Of a stretch of 64,000 nucleotides of DNA, positions 15,210-29,692 are shown in pieces. Origin of the DNA: Nocardioides lianchengensis (GTDB lineage: Bacteria > Actinomycetota > Actinomycetes > Propionibacteriales > Nocardioidaceae); NCBI RefSeq assembly GCF_900101465.1, contig NZ_FMZM01000001.1, positions 558,001-622,000 on the forward strand, given 5' to 3'. Position numbers and translations under genes: made by a program. Numbering within the stretch: position 1 is the stretch's first letter; every line of letters starts with the position of its first letter. The notes beneath the pieces are model-generated. The model was not told where the DNA came from, did not search any database, and saw nothing but the letters and a program-made list of their open reading frames with translations.

Positions 15210-15341
15210 GTGTCGCGCACGACGGTCGGAGGTCGGCCGACCGTGGTGGTGACGGTGCGGGCGACGGTGCCGGCGCTGGGGATCGGCGGACCTGGGGTGG
15301 CGCTTTAGGTGAGCGGACACGCGGTGGAGGAGGAGCCGTGA
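15210..15341 (+). pseudogene. Tail of a first tadE-like gene
   Basis: Frame 15210-15341 reads RTTVGGRPTVVVTVRATVPA, LGIGGPGVAL, stop (15306-15308), then VSGHAVEEEP, stop. The beta-strand VVVTV.A.VP.LG pattern is the usual C-terminus of TadE pilins. The terminal TGA overlaps the GTG of the next gene (GTGA), the coupling expected in a tad operon. The 5' part was replaced by the island and a nonsense codon has since appeared. Confidence 0.65.
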
Positions 15342-15775
15342 GGCGCGACGAGGCCGGCAGCGCGGTCATCGAGCTGGTGTGGGTGGGCATCCTGCTGCTG
15401 GTGCCACTGCTGTGGATCGTCCTGTCGGTCTTCGAGGTCCAGTCCGGGGCGTACGGCGTCACCTCGGCCGCCCGGGCCTACGCCCTCGCGCCGGACGACG
15501 CGGCGGGCGAGGAGGCCGCCCGGGCCGCGGCCCGGCAGGCGCTGGCCGACCAGGGGCTGCCCGACGACGCGCCGCTGGCGGTCGAGGTGACCTGCACGCC
15601 GTACCCGCGTGACTGCCACAGCGGGACGTCGGTGATCACGGTGCGGATCGCGTCGAGCGTGGACCTGCTGGTGCCCGACGTGCTGGGCGGCGGGCGCCCG
15701 TCGTTCGCCCTGGACGCGACGCACGCGGTGCCGATCGGGCAGTACCAGGAGGTCGGCCGTGACCCGGCGCCGTGA
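15338..15775 (+). CDS. tadE: TadE-family pseudopilin-like protein
   Basis: 145 residues: DEAGSAVIELVWVGILLLVP is the TadE N-terminus (G-A/S-x-x-x-E followed by one TM, here E12), with a Cys-containing C-terminal domain (VEVTCTPYPRDCHSGTSVIT). Part of the Tad pilus machinery, but the assembly ATPase and platform genes here are destroyed, so it is probably an orphan. Overlaps the next start by 17 nt. Confidence 0.8.
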   Translation: MRRDEAGSAVIELVWVGILLLVPLLWIVLSVFEVQSGAYGVTSAARAYALAPDDAAGEEAARAAARQALADQGLPDDAPLAVEVTCTPYPRDCHSGTSVITVRIASSVDLLVPDVLGGGRPSFALDATHAVPIGQYQEVGRDPAP

Positions 15776-16205
15776 CGAGTCGGGCCAGGTCACGCTGCTG
15801 GTGATCGGGTTCGCGATGGTCATCGCGATGGCGGTCGTCGTCGTGGTCGACGCCTCCGCGGCCTACCTGCAGCGCTCCGGCCTCGACACCCTCGCCGACG
15901 GGGCTGCGTTACGCGACGCCGACCTGGGCGCGACGGGCGAGGACGTCTACACCGGCGGGGTGCCGGGCGACCGGCTCGCCCTGACCGACGCCGAGGCCCA
16001 GCGGGCGGTCGAGGAGTACCTCCGCTCGCTCGACGCCTACGCCAGCTATCCCGGCCTGGTGGCGCGCGCCGTCGTCGTCGGGGGCGACACCGTGCGCGTC
16101 GAGCTCACCGCGCCGCTGGACCTGCGGCTGTCGATCCCCGGCTCGCCCGGAGCCGGGTCGGTGCGGGCGACCGGTTCCGCGGTCTCGTCACTGGACGCGG
16201 GCTGA
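15759..16205 (+). CDS. TadG-like / Rv3654c-like pilus-locus protein
   Basis: 148 residues. DESGQVTLLVIGFAMVIAMA (TM ~12-32) and then DASAAYLQRSGLDTLADGAA, the standard Flp/TadG-type N-terminus where D.a..y..r..l...aDaAAL follows the helix. A beta-rich C-terminal domain follows. Overlaps both neighbours, so it belongs to the remaining 3' end of the tad operon. Confidence 0.8.
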   Translation: MTRRRDESGQVTLLVIGFAMVIAMAVVVVVDASAAYLQRSGLDTLADGAALRDADLGATGEDVYTGGVPGDRLALTDAEAQRAVEEYLRSLDAYASYPGLVARAVVVGGDTVRVELTAPLDLRLSIPGSPGAGSVRATGSAVSSLDAG

Positions 16206-16747
16206 TGAGGGCGGGCGGCACGGTGCTCGCGTGCGGGATCCTCGTCGGCGGGCTGCTCGGCTGCGGCCGGGACCAACAGTCGGAGGCGCTGTACGCCGTG
16301 GGCTCCGACCACGCGCTCTGCACCCCCTCGGAGGACACAGCCGCGCACACCGAGGGGTTCGACACCTTCGCCAACCGCGGCCCGGGGCCGGTGACGGTGG
16401 ACCGGGTCGAGTGGCCGACCACGGGCGACGTCGCCGTCGACTCGGTGCGGGTCTTCCAGCGCACCGAGGACGACGACTTCGCGACCGTCGGACTCTGGGC
16501 CGGCCTGCCCGGGACGGCGCTGACGGGGTCCCCCCGGCGCGCCTGGGAACGGGCCGTGCCCGCCGAGGGCGCCGAGCTGGGCGAGGCCGACCCCGACGAG
16601 GGCTACCTGGTCTTCGTCGTGGGGCTGACCGGGACCGACGGCACCGGTGGCCCGCTGACCGTCCACTTCACCGACGCCGACGGCCGCCGCGGCCGGGCGA
16701 CGTCCCTCGTCGAGCTGACCGTCGCGGAGCGCTGCGGTCAGGAGTAG
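16205..16747 (+). CDS. Putative lipoprotein
   Basis: 180 residues; ATG 16205 overlaps the upstream stop. Signal peptide with lipobox GGLLGC (Cys ~20), then a Cys-containing beta-rich domain (ALCTPSEDTAAHTEGFDTFA, VTVDRVEWPTTGDVAVD) and a final ERCGQE. No family recognised. Probably the last gene of the former tad operon, convergent with the GH6 gene 11 nt away. Confidence 0.65.
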   Translation: MRAGGTVLACGILVGGLLGCGRDQQSEALYAVGSDHALCTPSEDTAAHTEGFDTFANRGPGPVTVDRVEWPTTGDVAVDSVRVFQRTEDDDFATVGLWAGLPGTALTGSPRRAWERAVPAEGAELGEADPDEGYLVFVVGLTGTDGTGGPLTVHFTDADGRRGRATSLVELTVAERCGQE

Positions 16748-16758
16748 GAGCGGGACGA

Positions 16759-17946
16759 TCAGAGGGCCGGCAGCGGCCAGGGGGTCGTCCTCGCCATGGC
16801 GATCGCCCGGCTGCGGACGAACGGGTCGGCCTGGTTGTAGAGCCAGGGGCGGCCGAACCAGACGAAGCCGTCGACGTACGTCGCCGCGGCCTTCCGGACG
16901 TCGGCGGGGAGGCCGTACTCGGCGCTGGCGGGACGGGCGGTAGGCGGGATGCCGAGGGTCACGCAGCGCTTCATGGTGATCCGCGTGCAGACCCGGGCGT
17001 TGTCGTTGATCGTCGAGCCCTTGGCCGGGATCACCTGGGACCACGACATCGGGCGGCCGCTCTTGGCGGTCTCGACGATGAAGTGCTTGGTGCCGAAGCC
17101 GTCGCGGCGCAGGATCTCGGCGATCCGCACCCCGTGCCGGATGTTCTCGACCGGGCCGTTGTAGTGGGTCGAGTCGAGGGCGAAGCCGCGGGCGTACTTC
17201 ACGCCGGTCGCCTTCAGCAGCTGCGCGCAGGTCTCCGGGTTGCCGCCGCGGCCGTTCTGGCACCAGTCGGCCGCGCCGGCGTCGAGGTAGACGTTGGTGC
17301 GGGGGAGGGCGGAGAGGAGCTGGGTGGCCCAGGTCATCAGCCGGGCCTTCGCCGCCTTGTCGGGCGAGCACCACAGGAACGGCATGTCGGGCTGCATCAC
17401 GACGGCCATCGGGGTCGAGCCGATGCCGACGGCGAGCTCGCGCATCCAGCGCTTGTAGCTGCGCTTCTCGGCCGCGGTCGAGCGCCGCTGGCAGGCCTCG
17501 CCCTCCCACGGCTTCATCCGGAAGACGGCGATCTGGACGAGCTTGTCCGGGTCGCCCTCCTGGGACGAGGCGATCCACTTCGTGACCTGGTCGCGGATCG
17601 AGGTGTCCGGCACCCAGGCGCCGTACCACTTGGTCTTGGGGCGCAGGGCGATCTTGCCGAGGAGCTCCCGGGCCGTGCCGGTGGACCGCTGGTACGACGC
17701 GCTGACGTGCTCCTGCGGGCCGTCGTACACGCCCCAGAGCCGGCCGGCGAGCGGGTTCGTCGGGTTCTCCGCGTGCGCCTGCTGCGCCTGCTGCCACACC
17801 TCCGGGGCCGCCACCCGAGCCTTCTGGAGGGTCTTCGGGGCGGGCGGGGAGACGCTGCTCGCGCTCGACGTCGGGCCGGCCACGAGGGCGGCGACGACGG
17901 TCGCGAGAGCGAGGAGTCCGGCGGTACGACGGCTGCGGCGGGTCAT
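16759..17946 (-). CDS. Secreted glycoside hydrolase family 6 protein
   Basis: 395 residues from ATG 17946 (MTRRSRRTAGLLALATVVAA signal peptide, cleavage near TSSASS). GH6 landmarks in order: a PD motif (MAVVMQPDMPFLW) for the catalytic-acid region, NVYLDAGAADWC, KYARGFALDSTHYNG, KHFIVETAKSGRP and YVDGFVWFGRPWLYN. GH6 enzymes invert beta-1,4-glucan linkages (cellulases). Some usual residues differ (Q before PD; no PGxxDG after FVW), so substrate and activity are uncertain. No cellulose-binding module. Confidence 0.8.
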   Translation of the reverse strand: MTRRSRRTAGLLALATVVAALVAGPTSSASSVSPPAPKTLQKARVAAPEVWQQAQQAHAENPTNPLAGRLWGVYDGPQEHVSASYQRSTGTARELLGKIALRPKTKWYGAWVPDTSIRDQVTKWIASSQEGDPDKLVQIAVFRMKPWEGEACQRRSTAAEKRSYKRWMRELAVGIGSTPMAVVMQPDMPFLWCSPDKAAKARLMTWATQLLSALPRTNVYLDAGAADWCQNGRGGNPETCAQLLKATGVKYARGFALDSTHYNGPVENIRHGVRIAEILRRDGFGTKHFIVETAKSGRPMSWSQVIPAKGSTINDNARVCTRITMKRCVTLGIPPTARPASAEYGLPADVRKAAATYVDGFVWFGRPWLYNQADPFVRSRAIAMARTTPWPLPAL

Positions 17947-18101
17947 GCGGGCCTTCCGAGTTGAGGATCGAGTCGACATCGGCACGTCGCCCGCTCGCCT
18001 GAGGACAACGAGGAAATTGAAACGTGCACAAGTGGGTCGTGTGCACGGAATGCGGGAAAGTGCTTGACCTCACGTCCGCTTGAAGTTCTTGACTAGGCCT
18101 C

Positions 18102-18482
18102 ATGACCGCCCAGATCACCGCCCTCCTCGAGGACGTCGCCGCGGGGATCACCGCGCGCGATCCCGACCGCTGCGTCGCCCGCTTCGCCCCCGATGCGCGC
18201 TCGGTGATCGCCAACGGAGCGCGCGCGGTGGGACGCGAGGCGATCCGGGCCGCCCACGTCGCGGCCTTCGCGGCGGGCGGACCGCCGCGGTCGGCGCGCT
18301 TCGTCGTCCTCGACCTGCACCTGCCGCGCCCCGACCTGGCGATCGTGACGACCGGGGCGTTCGCCGCCGGGCCGGAAGATGAGGTCGACCTCGACCACCC
18401 GCCGACCGTCGTCACCTGGACCCTCGTCCGGGAGGACGACGGCTGGTGGGTCGCGGCGCGTCAGTTCACGCCGGTCCGCTGA
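18102..18482 (+). CDS. SnoaL-like / SgcJ-EcaC family (NTF2 fold) protein
   Basis: 126 residues of NTF2-like fold: helix MTAQITALLEDVAAGITARD, then FAPDARSVIANGARAVG, REAIRAAH, strands FVVLDLHLPRPDLAIVTTGA and a final VTWTLVREDDGWWVAARQ. This matches the SgcJ/EcaC oxidoreductase-like or DUF4440 group, which is small, soluble and of varied function. Stands alone. Confidence 0.75.
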   Translation: MTAQITALLEDVAAGITARDPDRCVARFAPDARSVIANGARAVGREAIRAAHVAAFAAGGPPRSARFVVLDLHLPRPDLAIVTTGAFAAGPEDEVDLDHPPTVVTWTLVREDDGWWVAARQFTPVR

Positions 18483-18601
18483 CCGACCGAGCCCGATCGG
18501 GCGCGCCCTCGTCGTACGGGAGGATGATGGGGCCGACGTGGGGTACCGACCAGGTCCGCACGAGCCGTCCACCGCCGTCCGTCGTACCCGGGAGCGAGAC
18601 C

Positions 18602-19054
18602 ATGAACCGAGTCCTGGCCACCGCGCTGGCCGTGCTCCTGCTGGCGGTCGTCGTGCCGTCGACCGCACCGGCCTCCGCCGCGACGGCGGAGCAGCGCTAC
18701 TCGAACGCCGCGTTCTCCTCCACCAACGCCCAGCGCGAGCAGCGTGACCGGGCGGAGCTGCGGAAGAACAGGTGCCTGACCCGGTTCGCGGTCAAGCAGG
18801 CGAAGCGGATGGCGCGGCAGCGCGAGATCTTCCACCAGGACCTCGGGCCGATCCTGCGCCGGTGCGGACTGAGCATGGTCGGCGAGAACGTCGCCGTCGG
18901 CTACACGACCGGCCGCTCCGTCGTCCGCGAGGGCTGGATGAAGTCCGAGGGGCACCGCGCCAACATCCTCCAGCCGCGCTACCGGCTGATGGGGATCGGC
19001 GCGCGCAAGGCCGGCGGCAGCTGGTACGTCGCGCAGGTCTTCGGCCGCAAGTAG
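18602..19054 (+). CDS. Secreted CAP/SCP-domain protein
   Basis: 150 residues; ATG 18602 with GGGAGCGAG upstream. Signal peptide ([20 protein letters not shown], cleavage ~ASA). CAP domain: [56 protein letters not shown] and [20 protein letters not shown]. Conserved His, Glu and the GHR-N-L box are present. Extracellular; bacterial CAP proteins are of unknown specific function. Confidence 0.85.
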   Translation: MNRVLATALAVLLLAVVVPSTAPASAATAEQRYSNAAFSSTNAQREQRDRAELRKNRCLTRFAVKQAKRMARQREIFHQDLGPILRRCGLSMVGENVAVGYTTGRSVVREGWMKSEGHRANILQPRYRLMGIGARKAGGSWYVAQVFGRK

Positions 19055-19075
19055 GCGCGGCCACCCACCCGGCCG

Positions 19076-19081
19076 TAACCT
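19076..19081 (+). promoter_or_regulatory. -10 hexamer TAACCT of prfB
   Basis: 8 nt before GTG 19090; no Shine-Dalgarno; probable leaderless mRNA. Confidence 0.5.
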
Positions 19082-19089
19082 TGCTCCTT

Positions 19090-20208
19090 GTGGCAGGCCG
19101 AGATTACGACGTAGAGGTCAAGCAGCTCCAGGCGACCATGGGCACCATCGGTCAGGTCATGGACCTGGACGCGATGCAGCGCGACATCGCCGACCTCAGC
19201 GACCAGGTCGCCGCCCCCGACCTCTGGGACGACGTCGACCGTGCCACCCGCATCACCGGCCAGCTCTCCACACTCCAGGGCACGCTCGACCGCTTCAACG
19301 AGCTCCTCGGCCGCATCGAGGACGTCGGCATCATGGCCGAGCTCGCGACCGAGGAGGGCGACGCCGACTCGCTCGCCGAGGCCGAGCGCGAGCTCGAGCG
19401 GGTCAAGAAGGCCGTCGAGTCGCTCGAGGTCCGCACCCTGCTCAACGGCGAGTACGACGCCCGCGAGGCGCTGGTCTCCATCCGCGCCGGCGCCGGTGGC
19501 GTCGACGCCGCCGACTTCGCCGAGATGCTGATGCGGATGTACGTCCGCTGGGCCGAGCAGCACGACTACAAGGTCGAGGTCTACGAGACGTCGTACGCCG
19601 AGGAGGCCGGGCTGAAGTCGGCCACCTTCGCCGTGCACGCGCCGTACACCTACGGCACCCTCTCGGTCGAGGCCGGCACTCACCGCCTGGTGCGGATCAG
19701 CCCCTTCGACAACCAGGGTCGCCGCCAGACGTCGTTCGCCGCCGTCGAGGTGGTGCCGGTGCTGGAGCAGACCGACGAGATCGACGTGCCCGACGAGGAG
19801 ATCCGCGTCGACGTCTACCGCTCCGGCGGTCCCGGCGGCCAGTCGGTCAACACCACCGACTCCGCCGTACGCCTCACGCACATCCCGACCGGCACGGTCG
19901 TGTCCTGCCAGAACGAGAAGAGCCAGCTGCAGAACAAGGCCAGCGCCATGGTCGTGCTGAAGGCCAAGCTGCTCGCACTGAAGAAGGCCGAGGAGAAGGC
20001 GCACCTCGACTCGATGCGCGGCGACGTCCAGGCGTCGTGGGGCGACCAGATGCGCAACTACGTGCTGAACCCCTACCAGATCGTCAAGGACCTCCGCACC
20101 GGCTACGAGGAGGGCAACCCCTCCTCGGTCTTCGACGGTGACCTCGACGGGTTCCTCGAGGCCGGCATCCGCTGGCGACGTGGCGCCGAGAAGGCCGCCG
20201 AGAACTGA
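19090..20208 (+). CDS. prfB: Peptide chain release factor 2
   Basis: 372 residues from GTG 19090. Reads UGA/UAA stop codons and triggers peptide release. The RF2 anticodon tripeptide SPF is at ~204-206 ([16 protein letters not shown]) and the GGQ loop at ~247-252 ([20 protein letters not shown]). The frame is continuous: the programmed +1 frameshift of many bacterial prfB genes is absent, as is usual in Actinobacteria. Followed 30 nt later by a separately promoted gene; not next to ftsE here. Confidence 0.97.
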   Translation: MAGRDYDVEVKQLQATMGTIGQVMDLDAMQRDIADLSDQVAAPDLWDDVDRATRITGQLSTLQGTLDRFNELLGRIEDVGIMAELATEEGDADSLAEAERELERVKKAVESLEVRTLLNGEYDAREALVSIRAGAGGVDAADFAEMLMRMYVRWAEQHDYKVEVYETSYAEEAGLKSATFAVHAPYTYGTLSVEAGTHRLVRISPFDNQGRRQTSFAAVEVVPVLEQTDEIDVPDEEIRVDVYRSGGPGGQSVNTTDSAVRLTHIPTGTVVSCQNEKSQLQNKASAMVVLKAKLLALKKAEEKAHLDSMRGDVQASWGDQMRNYVLNPYQIVKDLRTGYEEGNPSSVFDGDLDGFLEAGIRWRRGAEKAAEN

Positions 20209-20223
20209 ACGCCTCCGCGCCGG

Positions 20224-20229
20224 TAGGGT
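20224..20229 (+). promoter_or_regulatory. -10 hexamer TAGGGT
   Basis: 8 nt before GTG 20238; no Shine-Dalgarno. Confidence 0.5.
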
Positions 20230-20237
20230 CCCGACCT

Positions 20238-21524
20238 GTGTCGCGCATCCTGCTCCGGGCCGGGAAGAGCCCGTTCCAGGTCCTCAGCCCGGAACGCAGC
20301 CTGGCCGTCGGTGGCGGCACCGGCGTGTTCGGGGCCAACGCCGGGAACCTGCTGTTCTCCTCCGCGGTCCACCGGACGGTGAGCGTGCCCGGGGCCGAGG
20401 TCGTCACGGACGGGTTCGTGCTCCAGAGCACCAAGAACCCCCGGCGGCTGGCGGCGTACGTCGACGAGCGCTTCGACCAGCTGGTCCTGCCGTTCGCCAA
20501 CGCGTTCCGCCCGTCGTTCGCCCGCTACCTCGACACCTACTCCGAGCTCATCGAGCACCTCCACATCCCGGTCGTGGTCGTGGGGGTCGGGGCCCAGATG
20601 GGCTTCAACGCCCGGAGACCTGACGCGGGGCCGGAGCTCGACGCCTCGGTGACCCGGTTCGTGCGGGCCGTGCTCGACCGCTCGGCGTCGATCGGCGTAC
20701 GCGGGGAGCGCACCGCCGGCTACCTCGAGCAGCTCGGCTTCCCGGCTCCGCTCGTCGACGTGATCGGCTGCCCGTCGCTGTTCACGAGCGTCGACGGATT
20801 CACCGTCGAGCCGCGTGCGTTGGACGCGAGCAGCCGCATCGACCTCACCTACACCGGCGGCATGCGCTCGCTCGTCGACCGCAGCGTCGTCGAGTACCCG
20901 CGCCTGGAGTTCGTGGCGCAGGAGCACCACCGGCTGCGCCTGCTGCTCCGCGGTGAGGACCTCGACACCTACGACGGCCACGGCCCGCTCGGCACCGGCC
21001 ACCCCCTCTACCGCGAGGACCGGATCCGCTTCTTCGTCGATGCCCGCACCTGGGTCGACCACCTCCGCGACTTCTCGTTCGCGTTCGGCACCCGGATCCA
21101 CGGAGCGATCGCCGCGATCCTCGCCCGCGTCCCGGCCGTCGTGATGTCGTACGACTCGCGCACCCTCGAGCTGGCGCAGTATCACGGGATCCCGTACCGC
21201 GAGTTCACGGGCATGCCGTCCGGCGAGGACCTCTCGGTCCGCGAGCTCGCCGAAGGCGCGGACTACACCGAGTTCGCCGCCCGCTTCCCCGGCCTGGCCG
21301 CGCACTACCGCGCCTTCCTGGAGACCAACGGGGTCGAGCACATCTGGGCCCCCGGCGCCGCCAACCCCGCGTACGACGCCCGCCTCGCAGCCCTCGACCT
21401 CCCCGGCCCGGTGCGCGTCGTGAAGCCGCGGCGCTTCCGCCGGCCGAAACCGCTCGAGCCGATCAAGCGGACGTCGGTGTCCGAGCTGTCGGCCCTGCGC
21501 CGCGCGGAGTCCTCCCCGCGCTGA
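20238..21524 (+). CDS. Polysaccharide pyruvyltransferase family protein
   Basis: 428 residues. Family features: NAGNLLFSSAVHRTV near the N-terminus, VVVVGVGAQMGF, SIGVRGERTAGYLEQLG with VIGCPSLF, and FGTRIHGAIAAILARVPAVV near ~285-305 (the conserved R-HG box). Members transfer pyruvate from PEP to sugars of exopolysaccharide or wall polymers. A role in decorating the envelope polymer made by the 36519-43264 cluster is possible but not adjacent. Leaderless start. Confidence 0.85.
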   Translation: MSRILLRAGKSPFQVLSPERSLAVGGGTGVFGANAGNLLFSSAVHRTVSVPGAEVVTDGFVLQSTKNPRRLAAYVDERFDQLVLPFANAFRPSFARYLDTYSELIEHLHIPVVVVGVGAQMGFNARRPDAGPELDASVTRFVRAVLDRSASIGVRGERTAGYLEQLGFPAPLVDVIGCPSLFTSVDGFTVEPRALDASSRIDLTYTGGMRSLVDRSVVEYPRLEFVAQEHHRLRLLLRGEDLDTYDGHGPLGTGHPLYREDRIRFFVDARTWVDHLRDFSFAFGTRIHGAIAAILARVPAVVMSYDSRTLELAQYHGIPYREFTGMPSGEDLSVRELAEGADYTEFAARFPGLAAHYRAFLETNGVEHIWAPGAANPAYDARLAALDLPGPVRVVKPRRFRRPKPLEPIKRTSVSELSALRRAESSPR

Positions 21525-21560
21525 CCTCCGCCTCGCCCCGGGGCTCCGGTGGTCCCCGCC

Positions 21561-21606
21561 GGTGGTCGAGCAGTGAAGGACGTAGTCCTGAGCGCCCGTC
21601 GAGACC
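21561..21606 (+). repeat. REP-like hairpin element (solitary copy)
   Basis: Starts GGTGGTCGAG, ends CGTCGAGACC, with inner hairpin AGGAC-GTA-GTCCT (21577-21589). Same plan as the cluster at 35763-36474 but a different subtype. Confidence 0.6.
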
Positions 21607-21803
21607 CCCGCAGCCCTGCCGCTGACCTTGTTCGAGTCGGCCTCTGCCGCGCCGTCTGCGCTTGGCACCAGGCCGGTTCAAAGACATTTACAGAGACAAG
21701 GGGGCTCACCGTCCGCGGTGATCAAGGGCCATCACCAGGCTGCTTCTAGCTTTCGGTCACCTCGGGTCGACCGCTCGAACAAGGCAGTGAACAACCCTCG
21801 CAT

Positions 21804-21819
21804 TCGACAATGTGTTCGA
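21804..21819 (+). promoter_or_regulatory. SOS (LexA) box
   Basis: TCGACAATGTGTTCGA matches 13 of 16 positions of the actinobacterial LexA palindrome TCGAACATATGTTCGA, with a perfect right half. TATCAT (21821-21826) follows, 6 nt before ATG 21833, so the box overlaps the promoter. Confidence 0.6.
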
Positions 21820-21832
21820 GTATCATAGGGGT

Positions 21833-23089
21833 ATGGTCACTCGGGACCTCGACGACTGCGACACCGCCACTGCGGTGCTCGCCTTCGTGCGCGCCCGACG
21901 CTCTGTCCAGTTGCAGGCTGAGGCCGACCAGCTCGCTGCCGCGGTCACCTGGGCCGGGATGCACTCCACCGACTCCCTGCACGATGCGGCAGCGGTGTGG
22001 ATCCCGGGGTGTGAGGACGAGATGGCCATCGCCGGCCCCGGCGCACCGTTGATCGCCGAGTTCAGTGTGCTGGAGTTCTCCGCCGCCCTGGGCCTGTCGT
22101 CGGACTCCGGTCGGATCTACCTCGGCCACGCCGTCGAGCTCGCCCACCGCCTCCCCAGGGTCTACGAACGCGTCCAGTCGTTGGACCTGCCGGTGTGGAA
22201 GGCCCGCCGGATCGCCGCCGAGACCATCGACCTCCCACTCGACGGCGCCGAGTTCGTCGACCTTCACGTCGCCGCGACCGCGCACAAGATCTCCATCGCC
22301 CAGCTCGACCGCACCATCGAAGAAGCCCGGACCCGCTTCGACCCCGAAGCAGCAGCCCAGCGGGCACGTGACGCGGCTGAGGTGCGGCACTTCGACATCG
22401 AGACCCAGCAGGTCTCCTACGACGGTCACGTCGAGGTCCGCGGCACCCTGGACCTGGTCGACGCACTCGACCTCGAAGACGCGGTCGCCCGGGGTGCGAC
22501 CCACCTCGGCACCATCGCCGACGGCCTGTCGCTCGACGCCCGCCGCTCCATCGCGGTCGGTGACCTGGCCCGACGTCAGCTCACCCTCGACCTGAACGCC
22601 GAACCCGACCCGGACCGCAAGCGGCCCCGTCAGGTCGTCGTGCACGTGCACCTCGCCGACGCAGCGATCGCCCGCGTCGAGAACACCCGCACCCTGATCT
22701 CGGTCGAGCAAGTGCGGTCCTGGTGTCAGAGCGGAGACAGCCAGGTCGTCATCAAGCCGGTCATCGACCTCACCGATCACGTCCACGTCGACGCCTACGA
22801 GGTCCCCGACAGGCTGAAGGAACGCCAGGCGCTGCTCCAGCACTCGTGTGTCTTCCCGTGGTGCCGCAGGCGGGCGAGGTCGTGCGACCACGACCACAGC
22901 GACCCAGCATCCAGTGGCGGGCCGACGTGTGACTGCAACATCGCCCCACTGTGCCGACGACATCACCGCGCCAAGACCCACACCAGGTGGCGCTACGACA
23001 AGGTCGACGACACGACGTTCGTCTGGCGATCACCCAACGGTCTGATCTTCCGACGCGACCACACCGGCACCACCACCCCGCAGCCCTGA
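21833..23089 (+). CDS. DUF222 / HNH endonuclease protein (13E12 family)
   Basis: 418 residues from ATG 21833; GTG 21812 would lie inside the SOS box. DUF222 spans ~20-330 (VYERVQSLDLPVWKARRIAA, LDLVDALDLEDAVARG). The C-terminal HNH nuclease is at ~338-395 (CVFPWCRRRARSCDHDHSDP then CNIAPLCRRHHRAKTHTRW, with paired Cys and the HH box). These multicopy actinobacterial proteins (13E12 repeat family in mycobacteria) are predicted DNA nucleases and several are SOS-induced. Confidence 0.9.
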   Translation: MVTRDLDDCDTATAVLAFVRARRSVQLQAEADQLAAAVTWAGMHSTDSLHDAAAVWIPGCEDEMAIAGPGAPLIAEFSVLEFSAALGLSSDSGRIYLGHAVELAHRLPRVYERVQSLDLPVWKARRIAAETIDLPLDGAEFVDLHVAATAHKISIAQLDRTIEEARTRFDPEAAAQRARDAAEVRHFDIETQQVSYDGHVEVRGTLDLVDALDLEDAVARGATHLGTIADGLSLDARRSIAVGDLARRQLTLDLNAEPDPDRKRPRQVVVHVHLADAAIARVENTRTLISVEQVRSWCQSGDSQVVIKPVIDLTDHVHVDAYEVPDRLKERQALLQHSCVFPWCRRRARSCDHDHSDPASSGGPTCDCNIAPLCRRHHRAKTHTRWRYDKVDDTTFVWRSPNGLIFRRDHTGTTTPQP

Positions 23090-23096
23090 CGGCCAC

Positions 23097-23109
23097 AGCC
23101 CGAGGGGCT
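23097..23109. terminator. Small hairpin between convergent genes
   Basis: AGCCC-GAG-GGGCT in the 18-nt gap between the HNH and VanZ stops. Weak. Confidence 0.3.
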
Positions 23110-23662
23110 ACGGGCGCGCTCGTCGTCGATCCGGTCGGACGATCATGATCAGTACGGCGCTGCCAGCGGCTCCGAGGAGCGCGCCGGTCGCGTTGAGAAG
23201 CACGTCGTCGACGTCCGCGGCCCGACCGAGGAAGTACTGCGCCACCTCGAGGGACACGGAGAGCGCGAGTCCCGCCAGGCCGCCGAGCGCGAGGCCGGTC
23301 CGCGCACCGGTGGTCCGGGCTTGGAGGGCCAGCGCGGCGACAGACCAGACGAGAGGAATGAACAGGGCGATGTTGCCCAGGACGTTCACCAGGCCAAGGG
23401 TCTGGTTGACGTTGCCGAGCTCGAGTCGGATGCCCGCGCCCGGGCGGAGGCTGGTCGTCCGCTCGTCGCTGGTCGCTCCGCCCGTGAGGGTGACGACGAG
23501 GATCGCGCCCACGGTGACGGTGGCCAGGACCGCGGCGGCCCGGGCCGCGCCCCTGCCGGAGAAGGTCGAGACGGCGACGAGAAGGGCGAGGCCGACCACA
23601 CCGACCAGCACGGCCGGGATCGGCGCGAGCGGGAGGTGGCGCCACACCTCGTCGTCGAGCAC
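23108..23662 (-). CDS. VanZ-family membrane protein
   Basis: 184 residues with five hydrophobic helices. The VanZ signature is GLVNVLGNIALFIPLVWSV, VSLEVAQYFLGRAADVDDVL and LNATGALLGAAGSAVL. VanZ confers low-level teicoplanin resistance in the vanA cluster; most homologues have unknown roles. No van genes nearby. Confidence 0.85.
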   Translation of the reverse strand: MLDDEVWRHLPLAPIPAVLVGVVGLALLVAVSTFSGRGAARAAAVLATVTVGAILVVTLTGGATSDERTTSLRPGAGIRLELGNVNQTLGLVNVLGNIALFIPLVWSVAALALQARTTGARTGLALGGLAGLALSVSLEVAQYFLGRAADVDDVLLNATGALLGAAGSAVLIMIVRPDRRRARP

Positions 23663-23805
23663 GCGCCACGTGTGCCCGTCGTGCCGGGGGTCGTGGACCG
23701 GGACGGAGCGTGTCGGGCCGGGGTACCGGCCCGCCCCGGGGACATCCGGGTCGGGTCGTGGCCCTGGTCGTCTGGTCGACCGCGACCTACGGGGGCCTGA
23801 CGCGC

Positions 23806-23842
23806 GCGACGCCGAGCGGCTCCAGGAGCTGCTCGGCGTCGC
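23806..23842 (-). terminator. Terminator of the repeat surface protein
   Basis: Perfect 12-bp stem (23806-23817 with 23831-23842) with a further 5-bp stem inside the loop, 15 nt past the stop at 23858. Confidence 0.85.
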
Positions 23843-23857
23843 GGGCGGGGGAGTCGG

Positions 23858-29692
<5,835 letters not shown>

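Larger units (their letters stand above)
21525..21832. other. Intergenic region with REP-like hairpin and SOS box
   Basis: About 300 bp between the pyruvyltransferase and DUF222-HNH genes. It contains one REP-like element (21561-21606) and, next to the downstream gene, a LexA-type box. No ORF in it looks real. Confidence 0.7.

Noticed and set aside
18772-19089. Upstream extension of the prfB frame to 18772
   Set aside because: It overlaps the CAP-domain gene in another frame; RF2 homology begins just after GTG 19090, which has its own -10.
19090-19180. Programmed +1 frameshift in prfB
   Set aside because: The RF2 frame is uninterrupted and no early in-frame TGA with CTTT-type slip site is present.
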